From Nymphaea colorata (Eukaryota > Streptophyta > Magnoliopsida > Nymphaeales > Nymphaeaceae), in assembly GCF_008831285.2 (NCBI RefSeq), contig NC_045141.1:19092848-19156847 (forward strand): DNA of 64,000 bases. The letters run 5' to 3'. A program made the position numbers and the translations under genes. Below the pieces are notes generated by a model. It was not told where the DNA came from. It did no database searches and was given only the letters and a program-made list of their open reading frames with translations. Each line of letters opens with the position of its first letter. Position 1 is the first letter of the stretch. This document shows, piece after piece, positions 39,130 through 50,400 of the stretch.

Positions 39130-41612
39130 TATAGCTTCCCAGCCAACTTCCCCTTTTCATGTTATATTTTGTCAAAACTGTAATGAATTTGAAGCAAAGC
39201 CTTTCTAAATCCCCGAAATTTTATTATGGGGGCAGCCCTTTTCTGCAGGCAAACGGTACTTCTTCTGGAACCCATTCGGCGGGAGCCATTCAAGCGACTC
39301 TTTGGCAGCACGCCTAGCGGGGGAGCACGGTCTGCTCTTTTGTGCCAACACAACTGCTGCAGCGGAGGTCCGGCAATTCCCGCCCGGTCCCTCATGCCCC
39401 GACTACTTCAGGTGGATCCATGAAGACCTCCGGCCCTGGAACCGGAGTGGTATCACCCGAGAGATGGTGGAGTCCGGAAAGAAGCTCGCCGACTTCCGGC
39501 TGGTCATCGTCGGAGGAAAGGCGTACGTGGAGACGTACCGGAGATCCTTCCAGACGAGGGACCTGTTCACCATCTGGGGCATCCTTCAGCTCCTTAGTTG
39601 GTACCCCGGCCACATTCCGGATCTGGATCTCATGTTCAACTGCGGCGATGTCCCAATGGTCCCGGCCGCCGGCTTCTGGCCCTGGACCTGGATCCGTAAA
39701 TGGCGCGTGCCAGCCCCCGTCTTCCACTATTGTGCTGATGACGCCTCACAAGATATTGTCTTCCCTGATTGGTCTTTCTGGGGCTGGTAATTTGTGTGTG
39801 AGTGTTTTATTTTATATATATATATAAATAAATAAAGAATATTTGGTAATTAAAAATGTTCATGTGTACCAGGGCAGAGGTGAACATAAAACCATGGAAG
39901 CTGCTGGTGAAGGAGCTGAGAGCAGGCAACGAAAAGACCAAATGGAAGGAGCGGGCGAGAACTGCTTATTGGAAGGGGAACCCGTACGTGTCCAGAACCA
40001 GGCGGGACCTTCTCAAGTGTAACCTTTCCGAGTCCCATGATTGGAACGCACGCCTTTATATCCAGGTACAGTCTCCATACTGATCTTCAAATTTAATCCA
40101 TTGCTGCCGGTACCTCCACTACTTCGTTTTCATTTTTATGAGCTTTGGCGGAAACCGGTCACTCTATGATGTGGGTATGAAGGAAAAAATAACTGATGGT
40201 GTAGATGTGTTCATTCTTATCAAAAGCCCATCAAAGCTTCTCTCGTTTCGTCTCCCTTGATCACATGTTCTTGATATTAACCAACAAATTTGAGCGCAGT
40301 TTATCCTGCTTTTGGCAGTGCTTCAATTTGTGCGTTAGTAGCTCTCTTTTCGTAGTATAGAAAGTTGATGTCTTAATACAATTATATTTACACTCATGAT
40401 GTTGGATTGCAGAACTGGGAGGAAGAAATTCAACGTGGATTCAAGCAATCAAACCTGGCAGATCAGTGCACTCACAGGTTGGACTCTGCTTCATCTCGGT
40501 AAGTGTATCGATAGAACATGTGTTCCGGAGCTGATGGAATTGTTTCAAACACTGTGCATTCAGATACAAGATTTACGTGGAAGGGGTTGCATGGTCGGTA
40601 AGCAGGAAGTACATACTGGCATGCGACTCCCCAACTCTGTCCATGAAGGATCGATACTACGACTTCTTCTCCAGGTCCCTCCTGCCGGGCCAACACTTTT
40701 GGCCCATAAGCGCTGATAACAAATGCCCCTCCATCAAGTTTGCGGTTGATTGGGGGAACAGCCATCCACAGAAGGTAAATACTCATGAGACTTCTGTTTC
40801 GGTTGAAGCATGATCTCCATGTACCGGCAAAGCATATTGGCCTTCAAATTTATAAACCATATTCACATCTCACTAGTTTGGGAATATAATTTTATGAGTC
40901 GTTTGGCTGCAGGGACGTGTCTCGCCCTAAAATTAGGGTAGATTCATAAAAACATTTGAACAAGTTATCTCATAAATCTACCTCAATTTTGAGGTAGCTT
41001 CATGCAACACTGATATGATGTTCTTAATTATGCAACACTGATATGATGTTCTTAATTACAAATGTCCCCTTAAGGCATGTTTGTAACTTCTTCTTTGATA
41101 TTTTAAAATATTGATTGTGTTTCTGGACACATGCATCAACATGTCTTCTTGAGCGCATGAAACTAGATTGCTTTGTATGCTCTGTTAGTTTTTTACAGTA
41201 TAATCAGACCATGAACTCTACTTGGTTAAGTACTTTTAATTGCACCATGCAGGCTCAAGAGATTGGGAAGGCAGGAAGCAGCTTCATTCTGAATGATATG
41301 CGGATGGAGAATGTATATGACTACATGTTTCATGCTCTAACTGAATATGCAAAGCTGTTGAGGTACAAGCCCACCATACCCTCGGCGGCAAAGCCCGTCT
41401 GTTTGGAATCCATGGCTTCCTCTGAGAGCGGGCGGGTGAAGGAGTTCATGATAGAATCGATGGTGGAAGGACCACGAAACGCAGGGCCTTGTGCTCTTCC
41501 TCCTCCCGATTCTGCCGCAGTCGAGTCACTGACGAGAAGAAAGAAGGAATCCGTGAAACAAGTACAACGATGGGAGCGAGAAGGTAGGGACAGATGGAAC
41601 AAGAGAAGATAG
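37243..41612 (+). CDS. GT90 (DUF821/CAP10) glycosyltransferase, array copy 3
   Basis: Six exons: 37243-37335, 39236-39786, 39873-40065, 40413-40477, 40564-40774 and 41253-41612, giving 490 residues with the same phases as copies 1 and 2. The membrane anchor reads ISVFLLLGVLFAGFQW. CAP10 signatures are intact (CPDYFRWIHEDLRPW, MFNCGDVPMV, DWSFWGW, AYWKGNPYV, FKQSNLADQCTHR). Two parts of exon 2 have drifted: the stem after the membrane span, and the loop after GDVPMV, which is three residues longer and rich in Trp (WPWTWIRKW) before VFHYCADD. Intron 3 is only 347 bp, against 1.1 kb and 0.9 kb in copies 1 and 2. The protein ends WNKRR with no KDEL. The role is inferred from the family. Confidence 0.88.
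41003..41058. repeat. 28-bp tandem duplication in copy 3 intron 5
   Basis: GCAACACTGATATGATGTTC followed by TTAATTA occurs twice in a row. Not seen in the other GT90 copies. Confidence 0.85.
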
Positions 41613-44460
41613 CAGTTCTGCTGTTTGAAGTGTCCCAAAATTGGCCGACACAATAGGATAGGTAGACAAGAAATCAGAGTTAATGAAGAAAAGAGAGGGG
41701 GGTTTTGTTTGGCTAGGCAATTGAAGGAGGACAGCAATTGCCTGCTCAATTGTGTAAGTTATCGATTGATGGCCTACTGAAACAGATATAAATCAAATAC
41801 ATGTATTTTTTGGGTCCTGTATATAAAACTGCAAGGCTTATCGACTGAAAATCAAATATGGGTGCTATATGAATACCTATATGTATCTATTCCAAAGCCG
41901 GCATTGCATTTTTTTCACGTCTCCCCGGCCTGGAACAGAGTGCTAATAACTTCACGAAGGCAGATTTTAGACTTCTTTTGTGACTAATCTCACCATCATC
42001 TTAATCAAAGCGAAAGCCTTTGTGCTTTTGGTGCTTTGGTGACATCTCAAGTTATGTTTCAACTTACATTACATATCGATGCTACTCATTTTACAGAACA
42101 AATAATTGATGTCATGGGAAGGGAATTTGATACAGAAACTGATTGCCTGCCAACCTCCAACTAAGGGTGGGCATTGGGCCAGCCCCACCTGGTAAGAACT
42201 GAGTGCGGGCCGACCGATGTCCGAAACTCGGGCTTGGTCGGGTTATAATAAAAAATAATTTTTAAAATATAAAATAAATTTTTGAATATAAAATATATAT
42301 AAAAATATTTTTTAAAAGTTATCAGGCCATTCAGAGCTAACCCATTCAGCCAGGGCTGGGTACCGTGTACCCCACCGGCGGCCCGGCCCATTGCCCACCC
42401 TTACGTTCGGCTGTTGTGCCAACGAAGATGACTTCTTTTTGGTGACTTGGTGCGCAAAATATTTCACTTATACTAGACATGTCAACTCATTAAACCACTG
42501 AAGTTGGTGGAACTAGGTCGTAATTAGTTCACATACCAGGTGCATATTTGCTTCTTTTGGTACTGTAAGGCCAAAGCAACGGGGAGAATTTGCTAACGAA
42601 ATTCGCATCTGGTGCTTATACATCAAGCAACAAAACGGGAACATGCACGGGATACGTTCATGGCTACGTCTAAATTAAAGACATTTACTTCTGTTGACGT
42701 TAGGACAAAAAGAAAAAAGATCAACCATTTTAACTCTACATCTATACTAATATCATGGTGAACTCAATATTAAATTGCCCGCTAGTTCATTTTTGAAAAC
42801 GCTATGGCTATAGCATCCGCATCTGATTAATAACCTATAATTTCTCCTGATCAACAACTTTTCTCTTGACTTACAGTGAAATAATGAAGTTGCTCCATGC
42901 ACATGTACACTTGGAATATTATTGAATATAACTTTGGAAAAGCAAGTTAATTTATGATCGCCATAGAGCCTTTTAGGCATAGTTTGAGGAAGGGAAAACC
43001 AATTCAATTCACTTCTTCTATGATCTTCCCCTTATTCACATTAATTGCTGAAGTATGAATCGGATTAGAACATGCTAAAGTTCCTTGAGCGAGGTGCCGC
43101 CCACGGTAGATGCATTACGGGCCACACAAGTCAAAGAGCAGGGCTGATTAATTTATCACTGACTTGAATCTAAGCTTAGAAATGAAACAAGGGGAGACAC
43201 TGATTTCGATAGAGTATTTGGAGTACCTTGGGTCCATGGTGACGCTTGAGGGATTCGAACATCTTGGCCGAACTGGGTTATATACAGACCCATGGTGCAC
43301 AAAAATTTCATGCACATCGGTTAATCATCTATCAAAGTGAATCTAAAGCTGAACTGTTTGGTTCCGTCGTGAATCGGTAGCTAGAGTTGATGGACAGTAA
43401 TGCTCCGAAGGTACGGGCGAAACTAGAAATTTTTCATCAGAAGGGCCAAATTAAAGTTTCTAAATTTTGACATGAACTGAAATATCATTTTTCAAAATTT
43501 TTATATAGGATAAGTAAAATTTTCTAAAATTTACATCTAAATTTAAAAAAAAAATTGAAATGGGGTCAGAGCCCATGCCAAACAGTAGGAATGATCGGGA
43601 TTGTTTGTATGTTAAAGCTATTATGACCAATGTACTCCTCTGAGCGGCATAGTCACTTTCCATCTTGACATGATAATCGAGATCGTTCTTCCTCTTGGAT
43701 GTATCGAGCTCGTGAGAATTCTATTTGGAGATTGGATTAGAAACTAGAAAGAAAGCATTAATTGAGTACCGTATCGATACAACAAAACTAAGAAACAACT
43801 CATGGACATCATGATGGAAATAATGAAAGAGGAATTATCCATAATTACCAATTTGAACATATGGCAACGCTAGTAGAGGACAAAATCATCTCTCACTATG
43901 GAAAAGAAATAGGACATCAACTTCTATTCCAATAGTCGTTGAAACATTACTAGGAATTCATTAATTTGAAGATTAGATTGCAATTGTTTGGACTAGAGCT
44001 TAAATGAAATGCTGAAGGGGTCGTTTGATGACTCCAGGTTTGAAATTCATGGATCTTATATGGATCCGACTTGGCATGTTTTTGTTGATACGATAAAATA
44101 TATGGTTCATCAAACTAAGTATCTTTGATCAAAACTAAGATCTACACTGAAGATCCTTATTTTATTGAGAAAATGTCACATTTAGCATCTGAGGGAGAGG
44201 GTCTGATCTTAAATTCACAAATTTTAAATCCTGATGCTTTTAAACACCCTCTTAAGGTGTTTTGACACGGTGGAGGTTGGCTTTGGAGGGAGGGTCAAAA
44301 GACCGATCGACCGCGTGGTTTTCGTTTCAGTAGGGAGGAGTTCAAGCGCGTAGATATAGACTCATTGGATGGTAGTGCTTGCTTTTTAAGCAAATTTCTG
44401 CCAATTCTATTTAAGAAGAAAGGGTTTTGGGGTTGAATCAGAAAAAACAGGTAAAAGGCA

Positions 44461-44495
<35 letters not shown>
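41613..44495. other. Spacer 3 and promoter of GT90 copy 4
   Basis: No gene. It is the intact counterpart of the start of spacers 1 and 2: copy 3 downstream sequence runs into the copy 4 promoter without a break. It contains a MITE-like insertion at 42162-42403 and ends in a (GA)n leader (about 44465-44495) directly before the copy 4 ATG. Confidence 0.65.
42162..42403. mobile_element. MITE-like element with ~20-bp inverted termini
   Basis: The left end TAAGGGTGGGCATTGGGCC and the right end GGCCCATTGCCCACCCTTA are inverted copies with one mismatch. The interior is AT-rich with a GGGCC-rich shoulder. The matching sites after copies 1 and 2 lack it. No clear target-site duplication was found, so the superfamily is open (hAT-like termini). 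Confidence 0.7.
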
Positions 44496-44499
<4 letters not shown>

Positions 44500-47400
44500 G
44501 GCAGAGTGGGGAGTTGGGAAGCGTCGGGTTGATGGTGGTAAGCTTGAGGAGAGTGAAGAAGCTCATAGCAACGGCGTCTTTCTTCATCTCCTTCTTCCTC
44601 CTTATTGCTGTCTTCGTCGCCTTTCAGTGGGTCGATCAGGTAGCAACTCTCCTCCTTTTTTTTCTCTCTCTGAGAGAGAGAATTGCGGCCAGCTGTTTAG
44701 ATTTCAATGCACTAAGTATTCATTTGATCGTTATCAGGCTCCTTTAGGCTGAAAGATATTTTACAAAAAGAGTGTGAAAAGATTCGGAATTGAGATCGCC
44801 AAAAGGATGGAATGAAGAAGGAAAAAGGAAAACCACATTTTCCCACGGACCCAGTAATGTGATGTGCTCTTTTTAGGAAGAGTTGCACATGAAATGGTGT
44901 GTTTCCAGGGACAGAGAATTTCACCTATTCAAGCCCTTTTTTCCGTTTCCCTGCTCCCTGGTTTAGGACTGTGATGGTGCCTTTAAATGTGCCCGTACTG
45001 CCGTGGTGACTCAAACCAGCAATTGGCTGCCTACTGGCCGGTGATTGATTAGAGAACTGTGTTAATGATTGTAACAACTTGACCACTTTATGCGACCCAC
45101 CCTTTTGCGTTTAACCTCAAAAAGATTAGGAATAATGACAATCATATCATTAATGACTTCACGTATAAGTTCTTGGAGATTTCTCGCAATCTTCAATACG
45201 ACTTATAAGTTCTTGAAGATCTCTCGCAATCTTCAATACGAGATTAAACTTTTGGAGTACCTCCTTAAGGCACACGCATCCGTGCTTGTGGGGACCACAT
45301 GTCTGAGTGTTTTGGTTCCAACCCTAAAAAAACTAGAAACCATGACAACCATCTCATTAATGATCTCACTTATAAGTTTTTAAAGATTTCTCACAATCTT
45401 CAATACGAGACTAAACTTTTGTGGCGTTACAATAATGACCAGGCCGAAGTTCAACGAATATATATATATAAAAGGTCGTTCAGGGTAAAATGTATGTATA
45501 AGATATCTAAATTTATAACTATGACAAGAAAGATATGTGGCTACAATGCATTTAGAAAACAAAAAAAGGTCAAATAAATTTAGTACGTCTATCAAAAAAC
45601 AAAAGTACCTTATAATTTTTTTTGTTAACATTTTACTTACATGTCTCAGTATTACCCAATCTAATAATCAGGATTGAGTGATACATTGGCACCACAATAT
45701 AATTGGCACCTTATATTAAACACCATTTTTTTCTTCTTTACGACTTCCTTTATCTTTCTTTCCGGCTGTATAGCCATCAACCCACCCTAGATACTAAGGG
45801 GGAGCAGTATGTAAAGAGAGGGATATGGCAATTACTAGCGTAAGGTTACTTTTGAATGAATACATTTATATGCATTGCACTTTAAGAATCATCAATTGAG
45901 TTAATTCAAAGATGAAACTTTAAGGATCGTCATTATGCAAGTTAATTCAAAGATGACAGCTTAAGGATCATTAATCTAGTCAATCCAAATTAGGCCTTTA
46001 TAAATACATGTAGAGAGAGGGAGAAAGAGAAAGCTATTAAATTATGTCACTCGTCAGCCAAACTACATAGGTTTAGGTGTTCTTTCCACAAAGCTATGCC
46101 ACTTGTGCTCACACAGTTCTATAAAATTTATATATTTAGATAACGGTTGACCCCAATTATATGTGTGTGCCCCTCAATTATCAGCATGAGTTTATGATGC
46201 AAAGACTTTTGACTTTAGAAACCGGCATTTAAAAAAAAGCTAATGTTTTCGGGGGGGTTTATGAAGCGCCTGTTTTAGCGTTATGTTATTCCAGTGTTGC
46301 AGGTGAAATGCACAAAACAAAGAAAGACAGGTTAAAACAGAAAATAATATGTGACAGTGAAATAACATAAAAAATAACAAGCTTCGATAAAGTTGAGGGC
46401 CTATATAATCACATTTAAAAGTTAAGGCGGTAATTTATTATTGGGCAAATAGTTAAACAGTATTTTGTAACCGACTTTTTCATATTCGGAATCCATCCAC
46501 TAAACATTGTAGAAATGCGAGGAAGCCGACGACTGAAAGAAAAGAACGAATTGCCTCAAAGACTCAATATGTAGGGCTTATATTAGAAGGCATGCACTTA
46601 CAAGATTAATCAGTTTGAGATTTGCATAACTTTTCTTAAGAGAAGAACAACAGTTGCTTATATTGTATGAAAGTGCATGTGATGGTGGAAAAACTCAAAG
46701 TCTGATCAAAGACTCGGAAGGATACTGTTTCTTAGTAATCAAGCATCGAACGGGCACACTCCTTTGTGTCGTAACATGGTTAAAGCTGCCCTTGTCTTAA
46801 GGCGCCCTTAGATGATGCTTTAATTGTACCACGCAAACACACAATCCATGTTTGGGTGACACTCCAAACTAAGTTAATCTCAACAACAGCGCCTTAATTG
46901 TACCACCCAAACACACAATTTAACAAAACTTAGATTTTTCATTAATCAAAATAAAATGCAGAAATGTAACAAATTTTGGAAAAAGTCCATTGTAAATGTG
47001 AATGCTTTTTTTAGTAGAAAAAGTATTTCATTTTATTTCTTAAAAAGAGCTAAATCTTTTACCCAATTTCTATAGAATATATGATCTGCTTTTTAAGATT
47101 GACGTTATGATTTTTTTGAAACCAAAAGATGTTATTCTCGATTTCATATGCAAATTTTTTGAAAAAAAAAAAGTCGGCTGAATTTTTTTGTTTTTTCAAT
47201 ATTGCGTCTGCAGTCCATTTCAGCAAGCAACTGGTTACGGAACCCGTTCAGGACGATCGGTTCGAGCCAGAGGTACTTACTAGAATGTCCAGCTGGGAAG
47301 GATCCGGGCCTTTGCCCCGTCGCACCGGCGCCTGTGGTTCGGACATTCCGACCGGGTCCTGCCTGCCCCGATTACTTCAGGTGGATCCATGAGGACCTCC

Positions 47401-50400
47401 GGCCATGGAAGCGGAGCGGCATCACCCGGGAGATGGTGGAATCTGGCCAGCGGCTCAGCCACTTCCGGCTGGTCGTCCTCGACGGCAAGGCGTACGTAGA
47501 GACGTACCGGAGGTCCTTCCAGACGAGGGATTTGTTCACCATTTGGGGCATCCTTCAGCTCCTCCAATGGTACCCCGGCCAGATCCCGGATCTAGACCTC
47601 ATGTTCAACTGCGAGGACGTCCCAGTGGTCCAGACCAGGTACTTCGGGGACAAAGGGCTCGTCCCTCCGCCGGTGTTTCACTACTGCGGCGACGACGCCA
47701 CGCACGACGTCGTTTTCCCAGATTGGTCCTTTTGGGGCTGGTAAGTCCCGAGCGTCTGATCCTTGCTGCAGTGTGTTTGATACTACTTATATAAATAAAT
47801 ATAAATACATATATACATATACATGATGCAGGCCTGAGGTGAATATCAAGCCATGGGTGCCGCTGCTGGAAGACCTAAATGCAGGCAATGGGAGGGTCAA
47901 ATGGAAGGACAGAGATCCTACCGCTTATTGGAGGGGGAACCCAGGGCTTCCTCACAGGCAGGAACTCGTCAAGTGCAACCTTTCTGAGTGGAACATGCGC
48001 ATATATGTCCAGGCACAATCTTAACTAGCGTTCTATTTTATGACAGCTTAGTTATTCATCATAATATCTGCTACCCTTTGCCAACTGATATGTGTCAACC
48101 GGAACTCGTAGTGATCTTGTATGTTCTTTCAAGAAGATCATTTGTCAATTCGAGAATCAACACTTGGTGGTTTATGATGCGTTTTCTTATAAATATTTGA
48201 TAAAAAACCTTAGAATTTTCACACTCGCTCCAGCCTCAAATTCATCTTTTCATCACCAAAAAGCACAACTCAAGTAACCCATTGGCCATTCTTAACAAAT
48301 GGACCAGACCTAGTACGTTTGCATATTTTGTTAGTTTTGCAGAAGTATTCATAAATTGCATAATCTTGCAGCTGATATATGTTAGTTTCTCAGATCTTGT
48401 ACATGCCTGTACGTACATGTGTGTGTGTTGTTATAGGTTGCAAACGCTTGTACATGAAAATTAGATCATGTGATTGTTATGACCAAAAGCCTATGTTTTT
48501 CGAGAGAACAATTTTGCCTACGAAATTTGAATCATTTCCAGTCATTGATTTAGGATTAAAAAATTACACACGTAAATTTCATCTCCAAATATGACCTTGA
48601 ATTTGTTGCATAGGGTTATGTGAGTCTTTTTCTGGTTATTTACCCACAATTCTGCTGTAGAACTGGGACGACGAAATTCGACATGGATTCAAGCAATCCA
48701 ACATGGCAGATCAATGCACTCACAGGTCAGACTCTGTTCTTCTGCCAACTCTCTAAGTCCATCGATCGAACATGTATTCCGGGCCGGCCATGATTAAGCT
48801 GATGAACATTTTCAAACACTGTGTTTTCAGATACAAAATTTATGTGGAAGGGATTGCATGGTCCGTGAGCAGGAAGTATATATTGGCATGCGACTCCCCA
48901 ACTCTGTCAGTTAAGGATCGATACTATGACTTCTTCTCCAGGTCCCTCATGCCGAGCCATCACTTTTGGCCCATTAGTACTGAGAGCAAATGCCCCTCCA
49001 TCAAGTTTGCAGTTGATTGGGGGAACACCCATCCACAGAAGGTAATCAGGCTTAAACTTTGTTGTCAATGGATTTTTTTTGTTTTGTTTTGTTTTGTTTT
49101 TGTTTTTTTTTTTTTGAGGAAATACTTGGAGGCCGGTTGCTTCGCATGAAAATGTGGTTTCTTTCTGCACATAACAGCAAAACATGATTTACAAATTTAT
49201 AGAGTTGCAAGCCTTACAATTTGTTTGGCAGCACCTTTTGTTGATCTATGTTGACGGGTTTTGTTGTTCGGGTCCGGATCCGTACCCGATCCGGTTTGTC
49301 CTAATTAGGACTACTTATACTTCTGTAAACCCTAATCTTAGTGTTAATGAAGTGTAGAAGAGAGAGAGTGTCTGGAGGCTAGTGGGCACCAGACCTCCTC
49401 ACCCGTGGTTTTTCTTCCCTCGAGTCGAGGGTTTTCCACGTTACATCCGTGTGCTTTCTTCTTCTCTCGTGCACATTTTGTTTCTACATGGTATCAGAGC
49501 CGTCGGACTTGGAGAAAACAAAATCTGTTTTTTGTTCTATGGTTGTGAAGTTCCAACCCTGACTGCCGCCGCCGCTACCACCGTCGCCGTCGCTACCACC
49601 ACCGCCGCCGCTGCCCTTGCTGCGCCGCCGCTGTCCTGGCCGTGACCGTGACCACCGCCGCTGTCGCCGCACCGTGGCCGCGTGACTGCCTCCGTCGCTG
49701 CCCCGCCGTGGCTGTGACCGCTGCTGCGTCGCTGGTGTCGTGACTGCCGACGCCAACGTCTCTGTTGACGCCTCTGCCGATGCCGACGTCCGACCACCGA
49801 CGCCGACGTCCGACGCCGTCGCCTCTTCTCGGCGCGCGCTGCCAAGCGCGGCCCTCTGCTTCCGCCGCGTCCTGCTGCTTCCGCAGCTCCCGTCACTTCC
49901 GCCGTTGATCCCCGACTACGTCATCTCACCTCTTCTCTCGGTTACTGCTGCTGTGTGTGTTCTTTGGCAGCCACTTCTACCTCGTGATCATGGCTGACTC
50001 GTCTTCTTCTTCAGTCAACACTACTCTGCCTGATGTTGTGTCTGCGCGGACTGATCATGTACCGGTTCAGGTTACCACCATTCAACTTACCAAGGAGAAC
50101 TATTCCCGATGGTCTGCTGCGATTACCATGGGGATTGCTGGGCGAGGACGCATTGCCTATGTGAATGGGAGAAAGGTTGAACCTGCTGCAGATAGTCTGG
50201 CTTGGGATACATGGTTTCTTGAAGACAACCAGGTCAAAACCTGGATTGTCAATTCAGTGTCCCCGGATATCCAACCCCTCATTCTTCGTAAGAAGACTGC
50301 AAGGGATATGTGGATTATTTTGGAGCAGATGTATGGCCAAAAGAAAAGGAAAGTTCGTGTGTATCAACTTATGAAGGATGTGTATTCCCTGCGACAAGGT

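Noticed and set aside
43240..43290. Possible minus-strand tRNA (GGGATTCGAAC box)
   Set aside because: The flanking bases do not form a T-arm stem or acceptor stem, and no A-box partner is visible.
49484..49896. Arg/Gly-rich frames on the minus strand of the copia leader
   Set aside because: They reflect GCC/CCG low-complexity DNA between the primer-binding site and gag.
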